Origin: Luteibacter sp. dw_328
Lineage (GTDB): Bacteria > Pseudomonadota > Gammaproteobacteria > Xanthomonadales > Rhodanobacteraceae
Direction of reading: 5' to 3'
NCBI RefSeq assembly: GCF_018449605.1
Contig: NZ_JAAVUW010000009.1
Coordinates: 148,134-212,133 of the forward strand
Length of the DNA stretch: 64,000 nt
Made by a program: the position numbers and the translations under genes
In this document: one piece after another, positions 1-9,388 of the stretch
Numbering within the stretch: the stretch's first letter is position 1
How the letters are laid out: each line of letters opens with the position of its first letter
Notes under the pieces: generated by a model
Seen by the model: only the letters and a program-made list of their open reading frames with translations
Databases searched by the model: none
What the model was told of the DNA's origin: nothing

Positions 1-1799
1 GTGTCGACGTAACGCATGCCCAGGTTGCCGTGGAAACCGCCACCGGCGAAGTTCAGCTGTGCGTAGGCGGCGTTGGTCTTCTCGATGAGCTTGTACGTGC
101 CGTTGAGGAACGTACCCGGATCCTCGTTACCGCCGTTGGTCGCGCGAACCCAGGCGTACTGCGCATTGGGATCGGCACTGACGTGCTGCGAGGAGCCGTC
201 CCAGCCACCCACGCTGCCGAGAACGTTGGTCAGGCCGTCGGTGCCGAGGTCGGCGAGCGAGGTCGGACCATTGCCGCCGTAGACGTGCGCGTTCATGCCC
301 TCTTCGTGACGGTTCCAGCGGTAGCCGACCTGGAGCTCGTTGAAGAAGTTGTCGAAGTACTTGCTGAAGTCGAGCTGGGCGTAGGTGTCACGCGAATTCG
401 CGCTGTAATCACCGTAGTTGCCGGGCCAGCCACCGAGGCCGTCCGCGTCACCCATGTGCCAGTTGGCCGGGTTCTTCGCCGCTGCCGGGCTGTCGAAGTT
501 GAAGCCGTGGTTGATGTCCCAGGTGTAGCCGCCCGCGTACTGCGGCTCGATCACGGCCTGCGAGATATCGTCGTTGCGAGCCTTGCTGTAGCCGGCTGCG
601 CCACCGAGTTTCCAGCCGTCGCCGTCGTAGCTCGACTTCAGGTCGAACGCCGACGTGCGGACCACGGACTTACGGACGTTGCTGTCCATCAGGGTCGGGC
701 CGATGGCCGGGCAACCCGCATTGTCGTTACCGCAGACATGGCCGCCGGTGACGACGCCATTCGGGCCCTGGGTGAAGCTCGTCACGTTGCCTGGCGCGTT
801 ACCCGTGAACGGGTACATCGACTGGTTCCAGTTGTCGAAGTTCTCGCGGATGAACAGGCTATTGAAATCGACGTTCCAGTTATCCACCGGCTTCAGCTGG
901 AAACCGAGGGTCGCGGTGTCACGCTTGCGGTTCTGCTGGAACCAGGCGGAGTTGACCTCGTCGGGCACCTTCGCGTTCGGGTTGAGCGAACCATTGGCGA
1001 TGCCCGCGGCGACGGCCGGGCTCGCTGCCCACTTGGAAACCGGGCTGTAGCTGAAGATTTCCAGGCCCTGGCGGTCGATCTTTTCCTCGTAGTGCTGTGC
1101 CGAAGCGATCACGCCAAAGGTGTTGGACGTGTTCTTCCAGCTGTACAACGCCGACGCGGTGGGACGCGAGCCGCCACTGCCCTGGTCGTTGTAGTTCAGG
1201 CCGAACGAACCGCGCACCGTGTTGGCCGGCAGGTCGAGCGGTTCCAGCGTATGCAGCAGCACCGTACCGCCGAGGCTGCCTTCGGTCAGGCGCGCTTCGG
1301 GCGACTTGTAGATTTCCAGGCGACCGATGATTTCCGGCGCGAGCATGGTGAAGTCGAAACCACGGTTCGGCTGTGCACCGTACTGCCACGGCGTCTGCGA
1401 GATCGGCTGGCCGTTGAGGAAGGTAAGGTTGAGGCTGGGGTCGGTGCCGTCGATGGAGACGCGGTCGCCCTGGCCGAACTGACGGTCGATCGTGACGCCC
1501 GGGATCTGCGTCATCGCTTCGGCGACGTTGGTGTTCGGGAACTTGCCGATGTCTTCGGCGGTGACCGCTTCGACGATGGCGTCGGCATTGCGCTTGGTGT
1601 CGAGAGACTTCTCGAGACTGGCGCGGATGCCGGTAACGGTGATGCCCTCGAGCTGGGCTGCCTTGGCGGCGTCAGCTTTTTCCTGGGCAGTCTGCGGCTT
1701 TGCCGGCGGCGGCGTCGCGTCTTGCGCGGCGGCGTATCCGGTGAAACAACAGAGTCCGGCGATGATGCTCGCCGTCAGCAGGTTTCTACGATGCGACAT
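1..1799 (-). CDS. TonB-dependent receptor, Xanthomonas/Caulobacter type (3' end beyond window)
   Basis: Outer-membrane active-transport receptor; about 599 N-terminal codons are present and the gene runs off the left edge still open. The ATG at 1799 gives a signal peptide (about residues 1-27, ending GYAAA before QD), a TonB-box-like EGITVTG, then a plug domain with IRASLEKSLDTKRNADA and NVAEAMTQIPGV, wording typical of the TonB-Xanth-Caul family. The last visible residues read GNLGMRYVD, a barrel-strand pattern common in these receptors. Family members often import plant or microbial oligosaccharides across the outer membrane. It lies 119 bp downstream of glucokinase on the same strand, so a sugar substrate is inferred; the substrate itself cannot be read from the sequence. 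Confidence 0.9.
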   Translation of the reverse strand, partial: MSHRRNLLTASIIAGLCCFTGYAAAQDATPPPAKPQTAQEKADAAKAAQLEGITVTGIRASLEKSLDTKRNADAIVEAVTAEDIGKFPNTNVAEAMTQIPGVTIDRQFGQGDRVSIDGTDPSLNLTFLNGQPISQTPWQYGAQPNRGFDFTMLAPEIIGRLEIYKSPEARLTEGSLGGTVLLHTLEPLDLPANTVRGSFGLNYNDQGSGGSRPTASALYSWKNTSNTFGVIASAQHYEEKIDRQGLEIFSYSPVSKWAASPAVAAGIANGSLNPNAKVPDEVNSAWFQQNRKRDTATLGFQLKPVDNWNVDFNSLFIRENFDNWNQSMYPFTGNAPGNVTSFTQGPNGVVTGGHVCGNDNAGCPAIGPTLMDSNVRKSVVRTSAFDLKSSYDGDGWKLGGAAGYSKARNDDISQAVIEPQYAGGYTWDINHGFNFDSPAAAKNPANWHMGDADGLGGWPGNYGDYSANSRDTYAQLDFSKYFDNFFNELQVGYRWNRHEEGMNAHVYGGNGPTSLADLGTDGLTNVLGSVGGWDGSSQHVSADPNAQYAWVRATNGGNEDPGTFLNGTYKLIEKTNAAYAQLNFAGGGFHGNLGMRYVD

Positions 1800-1918
1800 G
1801 GTGTCCTCCCCTCAGAGGATGTAGCAGTGACGGGTTTCGCGGCCGCGTCATGCTTCGTTGCTATCGAAGGGTCTTTCGACCCGGTTGTTGTACTGAGCCT
1901 GCGTTCCTTTCCCGCTCT

Positions 1919-2944
1919 TCAATGAGCGTTCGAACCGTGCAGGTAGAGACCGGCGGCACCGATCACACCCAACTGTCCGTGGTCCATCAGACGTACCGGT
2001 ACTTGCTGGAGAAAGGCGCGCATAACGCCCTTGTTGAAGAACCTGGTGGCGAAGCTGCTGGCGAGGAGGCGGTCGCGAACCTGGGGCAGGATGCCGCCCG
2101 CAAGGAACACGCCACCGCGGGCGCCGTAGAGAAGGGCGAGATCGCCGACGAAACTGCCGAGCAGGCCGCAGAAAACATCCAGTGCTTCCACGGCGGCGGG
2201 ATCGTTCCCGTCGAGCGCGGCGCGTGTGACGGCGGCAGGTTCGGTCAGCGTCGCGGGGGTGCCGCGCAGCGTCGAAATGGCTTCATAAAGATGGACAAGA
2301 CCCGGACCCGACAGGGCCGTCTCGTAGGAAACGTAGTCGCGGCCGCGGGCAAGTTCGCCGAGGATCGCGACCTCGCGCTCGTTACCCGGCGCGAGGGAAA
2401 TCTGGCCGGCTTCGGTCGGCAGCACGGTGGCGTGCGGCGAACCCGGCAGGAGGACGGCGGAACCCAGGCCCGTGCCCGGCCCCATGACGAGGATCGGACC
2501 CACGGCCGGTGTGGCGGCGGTTTCGATGATCGGCGTGGTCTGGTGGTTCTCGAGGAACTGGCAGGCGTAGGCGACGGCTTCGAAGTCGTTGACCACGGCC
2601 AGGCCGAGCAGCCCGAGGCTGTCGCGGATATCGCCGATCGAGACCGGCCAGGGCAGGTTCTCGTTGACGATGGCGTCGCCGAGCACATAGCCCGCACTGG
2701 CGACGGCGCAATGTTCGATGTGGTGCTGGCCATCCAGCCGGCCGACGAAGTCCTGCAGGACGGCGGTCAGGCTCGGCCAGTCGGCGCAGGCGTAACGCTC
2801 GTAACGAAGCACGTCGATGGCGGTGGAACCGGCGGCGCGACGCACCAGACCGATACGGGCATGCGTCCCGCCCACGTCGGCGGCGATGAACGCCCCGGAA
2901 CGCGAAGCACGCACGATTTCCCGTTGTTTGGCCGATTCGCCCAC
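1919..2944 (-). CDS. glk: Glucokinase (ATP-dependent, Glk/ROK-like fold)
   Basis: Phosphorylates cytoplasmic glucose to glucose-6-phosphate, feeding the Entner-Doudoroff genes further right. The product is 341 aa. The phosphate-binding loop DVGGTHARIG lies at residues 23-32, the catalytic-base motif VVND at 117-120, GPGTGLG at 155-161 and the glucose-contact TEAG at 177-180, in the order expected for bacterial Glk. The start is GTG, preceded by AAGGGGCGGGGC, a usable ribosome site. The gene is divergent from the GluP-type importer across a 396-bp region holding AACGTT-centred palindromes, one of which overlaps a TTGACA box facing glk. Confidence 0.93.
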   Translation of the reverse strand: MGESAKQREIVRASRSGAFIAADVGGTHARIGLVRRAAGSTAIDVLRYERYACADWPSLTAVLQDFVGRLDGQHHIEHCAVASAGYVLGDAIVNENLPWPVSIGDIRDSLGLLGLAVVNDFEAVAYACQFLENHQTTPIIETAATPAVGPILVMGPGTGLGSAVLLPGSPHATVLPTEAGQISLAPGNEREVAILGELARGRDYVSYETALSGPGLVHLYEAISTLRGTPATLTEPAAVTRAALDGNDPAAVEALDVFCGLLGSFVGDLALLYGARGGVFLAGGILPQVRDRLLASSFATRFFNKGVMRAFLQQVPVRLMDHGQLGVIGAAGLYLHGSNAH

Positions 2945-3026
2945 GCCCCGCCCCTTATGACTTTTCGTTCGTCGTCACATGAACTTTCTGTGACGCCCCT
3001 GATTTGAGCGGAGTCTGTGAGTCAAA

Positions 3027-3040
3027 TGACAACGTTGTCA
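3027..3040. promoter_or_regulatory. LacI-type operator candidate, glk side
   Basis: TGACAACGTTGTCA is a perfect 14-bp palindrome with a central CG, the usual architecture of LacI-family operators. On the minus strand it supplies TTGACA, which could be the glk -35 box. Its centre is about 89 bp upstream of the glk start. The LacI gene at 4695 is the likely binder by proximity. Confidence 0.6.
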
Positions 3041-3088
3041 ACAGGACAAATGGCTAGGACATCCACCATTCCATCCTGCGCCGCAGCA

Positions 3089-3100
3089 GGAAACGTTTGC
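3089..3100. promoter_or_regulatory. LacI-type operator candidate, central
   Basis: GGAAACGTTTGC matches 11 of 12 positions of the perfect palindrome GGAAACGTTTCC upstream of zwf (11687-11698). The shared sequence suggests one regulator acts at both loci, which is an inference. Confidence 0.5.
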
Positions 3101-3241
3101 GGCGACCCGTCTTCGTCGGCGATTCGCCGCCTGGTGCGGCCTGCGGCACGGGGAATGCATGGGCGATCAGGGGTTTGACGCGCCGCGACATCGAAAGTCA
3201 CAAACGGGGGTGCGCTGGGTGGGGTGGCGTAAAAAGCCAAT

Positions 3242-3255
3242 TGACAACGTTACGC
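3242..3255. promoter_or_regulatory. LacI-type operator candidate, importer side
   Basis: TGACAACGTTACGC shares its first ten bases with the site at 3027 but is imperfect in the right arm. The preceding T makes TTGACA at 3241-3246, a consensus -35 box facing the importer start at 3341. Confidence 0.5.
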
Positions 3256-3340
3256 ACACGAGTCAATAAAGGCGACAAATCGGGGCGTATCCGGCGGTGC
3301 CGCCGCACGGATACCGAAAACAACACGAGGGGAAGCACCC

Positions 3341-4630
3341 ATGTCATCCACCGCGGTCGGCGTCGAAGAGACACGGCAATCCAGTCTGGTACCGATGATC
3401 ATCATCGGCGTCCTGTTCTTCATATTCGGCTTCGTCACCTGGCTCAATGGCCCGCTGATCACCTTCGTGAAGCTCGCTTTCAACCTGGACGATGTCGGGG
3501 CCTTCCTGGTTCCGATGGCGTTCTATCTGTCGTATTTCTTCCTTGCCCTGCCCTCGTCTTTCATCCTGAAGAGGACCGGCATGAAGAAAGGCATGGGCCT
3601 GGGTCTGTTCGTCATGGCGATCGGTGCCGTGTTGTTCGGCCAGTTCGTCACGATGCGCGTCTATCCGGGTGCGCTGACCGGCCTGTTCGTCATCGGTGCC
3701 GGCCTTTCGCTCCTGCAGACGGCCTCCAATCCGTACATCTCCATCCTCGGCCCGATCGATAGCGCGGCGCAGCGCATTGCGTTCATGGGCATCTGCAACA
3801 AGGTGGCCGGTGCACTCGCGCCCTTCGTCTTCGGCGCAGTGGTGATGAGCAATATCGGCAGCTTCGACAAGCAGATCGCCGCCGCCGGTTCGCCGGGCGA
3901 AAAGGATGCCCTGCTCGCCGCATTCGCCGCCAAGGTGCACATGCCGTACATGGTGATGGCTGGCCTGCTGGTCGTACTCGCCATCTGGGTGGTTCGCTCT
4001 TCGCTCCCTGAAATCAAGCCTTCCGGCGCGAATTCCGAGCGCGCCATCGGCCATGCCAAGGGCAGCATCTTCAGCTTCCCGCACCTGTGGCTCGGCGTGC
4101 TCTGCCTGTTCGTCTACGTCGGCGTAGAGGTGATGGCCGGCGACGCCATCGGCACGTACGGCCAGGGCTTCGGCATGACCCCGGAAGACACCAAGCACTT
4201 CACCTCGTACACCCTGTTCGCGATGTTGCTGGGTTACATCGCCGGCCTCCTGCTGATCCCGAAGTTCGTCTCGCAGCAGAAGTACCTGGCGCTCTCGGCC
4301 ATCCTCGGCGTGATCTTCTCGATCGGCACCTACATGACCACCGGGTACACCGCGGTGGGCTTCGTCGCCGCGCTGGGCTTCGCTAACGCCATGATGTGGC
4401 CGGCGATCTTCCCGCTGGCGATCAAGGGCCTGGGCGCGCTGACGGAGTTCGGCTCGGCCTTCCTGATCATGGGCATCGCCGGCGGCGCGATCATTCCGGT
4501 CGCCTTCGCCCACCTGAAGCAGAGCTACAACTTCCAGGCGGTGTTCCTCTGCCTGATGGTCCCCTGCTACCTGTACATCCTGTACTACGGCGCCGCCGGC
4601 CATCGGGTCGGCCAGCACATCAAGGACTAA
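3341..4630 (+). CDS. gluP: Sugar/H+ symporter, FucP/GluP family MFS
   Basis: Inner-membrane major facilitator importer of 429 aa, predicted to bring glucose or a related hexose into the cell. Residues 18-45 (IGVLFFIFGFVTWLNGPLI) and the following GAFLVPMAFYLSYF segment are characteristic of the glucose/galactose (GluP) and fucose (FucP) branch; about 12 hydrophobic segments are present, with the usual long central loop. It is divergent from glucokinase and followed by a LacI regulator, so uptake, phosphorylation and control are adjacent. The exact sugar is inferred from context. An AAGGGGAAGCACCC-like ribosome site is not perfect, but AGGGGAAG lies about 8 bases before ATG. Confidence 0.85.
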   Translation: MSSTAVGVEETRQSSLVPMIIIGVLFFIFGFVTWLNGPLITFVKLAFNLDDVGAFLVPMAFYLSYFFLALPSSFILKRTGMKKGMGLGLFVMAIGAVLFGQFVTMRVYPGALTGLFVIGAGLSLLQTASNPYISILGPIDSAAQRIAFMGICNKVAGALAPFVFGAVVMSNIGSFDKQIAAAGSPGEKDALLAAFAAKVHMPYMVMAGLLVVLAIWVVRSSLPEIKPSGANSERAIGHAKGSIFSFPHLWLGVLCLFVYVGVEVMAGDAIGTYGQGFGMTPEDTKHFTSYTLFAMLLGYIAGLLLIPKFVSQQKYLALSAILGVIFSIGTYMTTGYTAVGFVAALGFANAMMWPAIFPLAIKGLGALTEFGSAFLIMGIAGGAIIPVAFAHLKQSYNFQAVFLCLMVPCYLYILYYGAAGHRVGQHIKD

Positions 4631-4649
4631 AGTCCGCCTTCGCTACGTA

Positions 4650-4680
4650 ACGGCCATCCGCTAGGATGGCCGTCTTGCTA
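4650..4680 (+). terminator. Hairpin with weak T tract after gluP
   Basis: ACGGCCATCC and GGATGGCCGT form a perfect 10-bp stem with a GCTA loop (4650-4673). The following TCTTGCTATT is a poor T tract. It probably reduces readthrough from the importer into the LacI gene but may not fully stop it. Confidence 0.5.
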
Positions 4681-4694
4681 TTGAGGGTCCGAGA

Positions 4695-5723
4695 TTGCGT
4701 AGCCCTACCATCAAGGACGTGGCCGAGCGGGCCGGCGTGTCACTCAAGACCGTCTCCCGTGTCATCAACCACGAGCCATCCGTTCATGCGCGCACCCGTG
4801 ACAAGGTGCAGCGCGCCATCGATGCACTCGACTACCAGCCCGACCAGGCGGCGCGCAGCCTGCGCAGCGCCCGGACGTACGCGCTGGGCCTGGTGTATGA
4901 CAACCCCAACGCCCACTACGTCATTGCCATGCAGAATGGCGTGCTGTCGGTGTGCCGGGAGCGTGGCTTCGGCCTGCAGATCCATCCCTGCGACTCGTCG
5001 GCGCCCAAGCTGGCCGAGCAACTGAGCGACCTGGTGCGGCGTAACCGCCTGGCCGGCCTCGTGCTCGCCCCGCCCATGTCCGAGCAGCCGCAGTTGCTGG
5101 CGACGCTGACCGAACACAAGATTCCCTTCGTGCGGATCATCTCCGCGCGCCAGGATCCCAAGGACGGCTGGCCCTGTGTCTTCGTCGACGACCGCGATGC
5201 CGCCTACGCGATTACCGAGCACCTGATCCAGCTGGGTCACCATCGGATCGGCTTCCTCTGGGGCGGCAAGGAGCATCGTTCCAGCCCCGAGCGGTATCAG
5301 GGCTACGAGGACGCGCTGCGCGAATACGGGCTGCCGGTCGACAAGAAGCTGGTGGTCGAGGGCGATTACTCCTTCGACGACGGCTTCCGCGGGGCGCGCA
5401 AGTTGCTTGCCCTGAAGGAGCCGCCCACCGCCATCTTCGGTTCGAACGACGAGATCGCCGCCGGTGTTCTTGCGGCGGCACGCTCCGGTGGTGTCGACGT
5501 GCCGTGGGAGCTTTCCATCGCCGGTTTCGAGGACAGTCCGTTCTCCAAGCAGTCGTGGCCGGCGTTGACTACCGCGCGGCAGAACACCGAAGAGATTGGT
5601 CGCCACGCGGCGCAGCGTCTCATTGCGGAACTCGAGCGGGATGGCGACGAGCACATCATCGAGAACGAGGGCTTCAGCCCCGATCTTGTGGTGCGTGGGT
5701 CGACGGCGCCGAGGCGGCTGTGA
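4695..5723 (+). CDS. LacI/PurR-family transcriptional regulator
   Basis: DNA-binding sugar-responsive regulator of 342 aa. The helix-turn-helix is at residues 5-26 (IKDVAERAGVSLKTVSRVIN), followed by a hinge helix with AARSLRS, then a periplasmic-binding-protein-like effector domain to about residue 335 (IFGSNDEIAAG, ELSIAGFEDS). The TTG at 4695 is chosen because the LacI N terminus MRSPTIKDV begins there and GAGGG lies a suitable distance upstream. Position next to glk and gluP, and the nearby AACGTT palindromes, suggest it controls glucose uptake and perhaps zwf-eda. The effector is unknown. Confidence 0.9.
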   Translation: MRSPTIKDVAERAGVSLKTVSRVINHEPSVHARTRDKVQRAIDALDYQPDQAARSLRSARTYALGLVYDNPNAHYVIAMQNGVLSVCRERGFGLQIHPCDSSAPKLAEQLSDLVRRNRLAGLVLAPPMSEQPQLLATLTEHKIPFVRIISARQDPKDGWPCVFVDDRDAAYAITEHLIQLGHHRIGFLWGGKEHRSSPERYQGYEDALREYGLPVDKKLVVEGDYSFDDGFRGARKLLALKEPPTAIFGSNDEIAAGVLAAARSGGVDVPWELSIAGFEDSPFSKQSWPALTTARQNTEEIGRHAAQRLIAELERDGDEHIIENEGFSPDLVVRGSTAPRRL

Positions 5724-5756
5724 ACCTTACCCATCCTGTCGGCGAGGACAGCTCCT

Positions 5757-5780
5757 TGTAGGAGCCGATTCATCGGCGAA
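5757..5780. repeat. Dispersed palindromic repeat, single unit (GATTCATC type)
   Basis: TAGGAGCCGATTCATCGGCG unit between the convergent LacI and DMT transporter genes. It is one copy of a family seen ten more times or so in this window, always outside or at the very end of genes. Confidence 0.8.
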
Positions 5781-5825
5781 AGCGCTGGACTCAGTCTTTG
5801 TCCTGATCGGACTCCTGCACCCCGA

Positions 5826-6668
5826 TCAGGCGATCGTCATAACACCGATCGCCGCAACGGCGATCGCGAGACCTAGCCAATTCAACCACGACAACTTCTC
5901 GCGGAATGCCAGCGCACCGACAAGTGCGCCGAGCAACACGACACCCAGATTCATCGACGCGAACACCAGCGACGGATCATTCGGTAGCGCCTGATGGCCA
6001 CGGATGTAGAACAGGATGTTGGCGAAGTTGGCCGCACCGAGGACCACGCCGAAACCGATGCTACGCAAGGACAACGGCGTCTGGCGGGTCAGAGCGCGCG
6101 CGAACACGGCTATCCAGCAGAGCACCAGCGCGATCAGGAACGAGGCGAGCAGGGCGCTCGGGAAGGGCGCGTGTGCCTGGGCAACCAGCTTGAAACAAAT
6201 GTCGATGGCGCCGAAGCCGGCGAACACGGCGAGCGGCGCTAGCCAGCCTGCGCGTTCTACGCGCTCCTTGCGCCAGAGGATGCATGCCACGGCGACGAGT
6301 GCGAGGCCGATCCCGAGGACCTTCAACGGGACGAGCGCTTCGCCGAACAGGAGGAAGGCGGCGGCCAGCGAGAGGAACAGCGACAGGCGCTGGGCCACGT
6401 CGGTGCGCACGATGCCCGCACTTCTCACCGAGCGCGCCAGCATGACGAAGATGGCGGGGAGTAGCACGCCGAGCAGGATCAGCGGCGTGCGGGCATCGGA
6501 CTGGAGGGCCGCCTGGGGCGTCGCTCCGAACAGCCATGCGGCGAGCCCGGCGGCAACGACGTAGTTGGTGGCGACGGCCTGGACGATGTCGACGTTCGCG
6601 CGGCGCGAGAGTTTTAGCAGGACCGAGACGGCGACGCTGAAGGCGACGGCGAGGAGGATGTAGAGCAT
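5826..6668 (-). CDS. EamA/DMT-superfamily membrane transporter
   Basis: Integral membrane protein of 280 aa with about ten hydrophobic helices in two halves, as in drug/metabolite transporters. The N terminus MLYILLAVAFSVAVSVLLKL and the glycine-rich ends of helices (GVVLGAANFANILFY, NLGVVLLGALVGALAF) fit the EamA domain. No substrate can be assigned. It is convergent with the LacI gene and separated from eda by a paired repeat, so it is probably its own unit. Confidence 0.8.
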   Translation of the reverse strand: MLYILLAVAFSVAVSVLLKLSRRANVDIVQAVATNYVVAAGLAAWLFGATPQAALQSDARTPLILLGVLLPAIFVMLARSVRSAGIVRTDVAQRLSLFLSLAAAFLLFGEALVPLKVLGIGLALVAVACILWRKERVERAGWLAPLAVFAGFGAIDICFKLVAQAHAPFPSALLASFLIALVLCWIAVFARALTRQTPLSLRSIGFGVVLGAANFANILFYIRGHQALPNDPSLVFASMNLGVVLLGALVGALAFREKLSWLNWLGLAIAVAAIGVMTIA

Positions 6669-6714
6669 GGGGGTGGGTTACGCGGTGGGGCGAGACTGAG
6701 AAGTTTCGCACAGA

Positions 6715-6782
6715 GCATCGCCGCTGAAGCGGCTCCCACAAGAGCGGCTCGCTTTGTGTGGGAGCCGCTTCAGCGGCGATGC
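6715..6782. repeat. Paired palindromic repeat (GCTGAAGC variant)
   Basis: Two head-to-head units, CATCGCCGCTGAAGCGGCTC at 6716 on and its inverse ending 6782, separated by about 15 bp. The arms read GCTGAAGC rather than the GATGAATC seen elsewhere; several arm bases change together on both sides, so the hairpin is preserved. Located between eda and the DMT transporter, where it could fold as a long hairpin at the 3' end of the eda message. Confidence 0.85.
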
Positions 6783-6802
6783 CTTTCACCCACGCGACAG
6801 GC

Positions 6803-7447
6803 TCAACGACCCAGCTGCGACGCCTCGCGCGCCAGCTTCTCGATCGCCGCAAAATCACCCGCAGCCAGCAGATGCGCTGGCGTCAGCCACGAACCACCCA
6901 CGCAGACCACGTTCGGCAACGCGAGAAATTCGCCCGCGTTAGCGAGGCTGATACCACCGGTCGGGCAGAAGGTGATCTGCGGCAGTGGGCTGGCCCAGGC
7001 GCCGATCAGCTTGCTGCCGCCGGCCGGTACAGCCGGAAAGAACTTCTGGAAACGGTAACCGCGCTCGAGCAGGTTCATCGCCTCGCTGGAGGTCGCGGCG
7101 CCGGGCAGCAGGGGCAGGTCGTGGTCGGCGGCGGCGTCGAGCAGCCGCGGCGAGCTGCCCGGCGAGACGGCGAACTTCGCACCGGCTTTATAGGCGGCTT
7201 CGAGATCGCGCGCCGTCAGCACGGTGCCGACGCCGACAAAGGCACCTTCGACTTCCGCGGCGATCGCACGCACGGCATCCAGCGCAGCCGCTGTGCGCAA
7301 CGTGACTTCGATCGAGGGAATGCCACCGGCGACCAGCGCACGCGCCATGCCGACAGCCTTCGAGGCGTCTTCGATGATCACCACGGGAACCACCGGCGCG
7401 AGACGCAGGGTGGATTCGACGAGTTGCTGCTTGGCTTCGTTGCTCAT
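6803..7447 (-). CDS. eda: KDPG/KHG aldolase (2-keto-3-deoxy-6-phosphogluconate aldolase)
   Basis: Last enzyme of the Entner-Doudoroff pathway: cleaves KDPG to pyruvate and glyceraldehyde-3-phosphate. The ATG at 7447 (MSNEAKQQLVE) gives a 214-aa product, the normal family length; upstream codons in the same frame are inside edd and are not homologous. CCGGAG precedes this start. Visible family motifs are VGVGTVLTARDLEAA, the Schiff-base lysine in YRFQKFFPA, and CPTGGIS near the phosphate site. It is separated from edd by 19 bp and is the last gene of the zwf-pgl-edd-eda unit. Confidence 0.95.
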   Translation of the reverse strand: MSNEAKQQLVESTLRLAPVVPVVIIEDASKAVGMARALVAGGIPSIEVTLRTAAALDAVRAIAAEVEGAFVGVGTVLTARDLEAAYKAGAKFAVSPGSSPRLLDAAADHDLPLLPGAATSSEAMNLLERGYRFQKFFPAVPAGGSKLIGAWASPLPQITFCPTGGISLANAGEFLALPNVVCVGGSWLTPAHLLAAGDFAAIEKLAREASQLGR

Positions 7448-7466
7448 CAGGTACTGCTCCGGAAAA

Positions 7467-9278
7467 TCAAAAGACGCCCGCACCGAGATCGGCCGTGACG
7501 GCGGACTGGCGGAACATGGCGAAAAGCTCACGACCCATGCCCGTGTGGTGCATGGCAAGATCGACGTTATCGGGAATGCGCGCATTCCATTCATCGGCAT
7601 CGACCAGTACTTCGATCGTGCCGGATACGGCATCCAGACGCACGAGGTCGCCCGTGCGAATGCGCGCGATGGGGCCGCCGGCTTCGGCTTCCGGGGTCAC
7701 GTGGATAGCCGCCGGCACGCGACCCGAGGCGCCGGACATGCGGCCATCGGTGAGCAGGGCGACGCGGTGACCACGGTCCTGCAGCAGGCTCAACGTCGGC
7801 GTGAGCTTATGCAGCTCCGGCATGCCGCGTGCACGCGGCCCCTGAAAACGCACGACGGCGATGAAGTCGCGATTGAGTTCGCCGCGGTCGAAAGCCGCTT
7901 TCACATCGTCCTGTTCGTCGAAGACGATCGCCGGGGCTTCGACGATCATGCGGTCGTCGGGCACGGATGACACCTTGATCACGGCACGACCGACGTTGCC
8001 CGACAGCATGCGCAGCCCACCGTCGAGGCGGAACGGTTCGCTGATCGATCGAAGCACGCCGCGGTTGCCGCTCTCCTTGGAGACGCGTTCCCAGGCGAGC
8101 GCATTGCCCTCGAGCCGCGGCACGTGACGATAGGCTTCCAGACCATGCCCCATGATGGTGTTGACGTCGCCGTGCAGCAGGCCACCATCGAGCAGCTGGT
8201 CCATCAGGAAAGCCATGCCGCCGGCTTCGTGGAAGTGATTCACGTCGGCGTAGCCGTTCGGATAGACGCGCGCCAGTAGGGGAACGACCGCCGAGAGGGC
8301 GTCGAAATCGTCCCAGCGCAGCTCGATGCCCGCGGCACGCGCGATGGCGACAAGATGGAGCAGGTGATTGGTCGAGCCGCCGGTCGCGTGCAGGCCGACC
8401 ACGCCGTTGACGATGGCACGCTCGTCGATAATGCGGCCGATCGGCATGTAATGGTCGCCGAGGCAGTCCGTGGCGAGCACGCGCTCGACAGCGGCTGCCG
8501 TGAGTGCCTCGCGCAGCGGTGTGTCTGGTGCCTCGAAGCTGGCACCCGGAATATGCAGACCCATGATCTCCATCAGCATCTGATTGGAGTTGGCCGTGCC
8601 GTAGAACGTGCAGGTGCCGGCGCCATGATACGAACGGGCTTCCGCATCGAGCAGTTCCGCGCGCGACGCCTTACCCATGGCGAACGCCTGGCGGACCTTC
8701 GACTTCTCTTCATTCGGAATGCCCGAAGGCATCGGACCCGAAGGCACGAAGGCGCTGGCGAGATGACCGAAGCTCAGTGCGCCGATCAGCATGCCCGGTA
8801 CGATCTTGTCGCAGATACCCAGGTAGAGCGCGCCCTCGTACATGTCGTGCGAGAGCGAGACGGCGGTGGCCATGGCGATGAGGTCGCGCGAGAACAGCGA
8901 CAGCTCCATGCCGGGCCGTCCCTGCGTCACGCCGTCGCACATGGCCGGCACGCCACCGGCGACCTGCGCCGTGGCGCCGAACATGCGCGCGGTGGCGCGA
9001 ATGCGCTCCGGATAGCTTTCGTACGGCTGGTGCGCGGAGAGCATGTCGTTATACGACGTCACGATGGCGATATTCGCGGCGTGGCCGTTGCGCAGTGCAT
9101 CCTTGTCGTTCTCGCCGCAGGCGGCGAAACCGTGGGCAAGGTTGCCGCACGAAAGGTGATGTCGCTTCGCACCTTTGCCGCGTGCGCCTTCGATTTTCGT
9201 GAGGAAGGCGGCGCGCGAGGCGTGGCTACGCTCGACGATTCGCTGAGTTACCTCGGCGAGGATAGGGTGGATGTTCAT
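7467..9278 (-). CDS. edd: 6-phosphogluconate dehydratase
   Basis: Dehydrates 6-phosphogluconate to KDPG in the cytoplasm; the signature enzyme of the Entner-Doudoroff route. The product is 603 aa, the standard length of the IlvD/Edd family member Edd. [33 protein letters not shown] and [13 protein letters not shown] contain conserved cysteines expected to ligate the iron-sulfur cluster. Residues DGRMSGASG near the C terminus are the IlvD/Edd signature. It is preceded by a 110-bp gap after pgl that contains two strong hairpins. Confidence 0.96.
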   Translation of the reverse strand: MNIHPILAEVTQRIVERSHASRAAFLTKIEGARGKGAKRHHLSCGNLAHGFAACGENDKDALRNGHAANIAIVTSYNDMLSAHQPYESYPERIRATARMFGATAQVAGGVPAMCDGVTQGRPGMELSLFSRDLIAMATAVSLSHDMYEGALYLGICDKIVPGMLIGALSFGHLASAFVPSGPMPSGIPNEEKSKVRQAFAMGKASRAELLDAEARSYHGAGTCTFYGTANSNQMLMEIMGLHIPGASFEAPDTPLREALTAAAVERVLATDCLGDHYMPIGRIIDERAIVNGVVGLHATGGSTNHLLHLVAIARAAGIELRWDDFDALSAVVPLLARVYPNGYADVNHFHEAGGMAFLMDQLLDGGLLHGDVNTIMGHGLEAYRHVPRLEGNALAWERVSKESGNRGVLRSISEPFRLDGGLRMLSGNVGRAVIKVSSVPDDRMIVEAPAIVFDEQDDVKAAFDRGELNRDFIAVVRFQGPRARGMPELHKLTPTLSLLQDRGHRVALLTDGRMSGASGRVPAAIHVTPEAEAGGPIARIRTGDLVRLDAVSGTIEVLVDADEWNARIPDNVDLAMHHTGMGRELFAMFRQSAVTADLGAGVF

Positions 9279-9303
9279 GGCAGTCCCGCGTGGCTACGTA
9301 GTG

Positions 9304-9354
9304 GGGTCGCCGGCCCCCGCCGGGGCGACCCGGGCCGCGCGTATCCCGCGCGGC
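9304..9354. repeat. Two adjacent GC hairpins between pgl and edd
   Basis: GGGTCGCC (9304-9311) pairs with GGCGACCC (9324-9331), and GCCGCGCG (9334-9341) pairs with CGCGCGGC (9347-9354). They occupy most of the pgl-edd gap of an otherwise tight operon. No T tract follows in the reading direction, so they look more like mRNA processing or stability structures than terminators. Confidence 0.6.
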
Positions 9355-9388
9355 ACGATGGCTTGCAAAGCTCAGGTAAAAAGCAGGC

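Larger units (their letters stand above)
2945..3340. promoter_or_regulatory. Divergent glk / gluP control region
   Basis: This 396-bp non-coding stretch separates glucokinase (minus) from the sugar importer (plus). It contains three AACGTT-centred sites, listed separately. Two of them embed a TTGACA hexamer pointing towards the adjacent gene, so a repressor bound there would block the -35 element. No credible small gene was seen. Promoter -10 elements are not convincing by eye. Confidence 0.6.

Noticed and set aside
30..1925. 631-codon open frame on the plus strand opposite the TonB receptor
   Set aside because: The opposite strand has a signal peptide, TonB box and plug motifs. The plus-strand product is Val/Arg-rich without any domain; it is an antisense shadow produced by high GC content.
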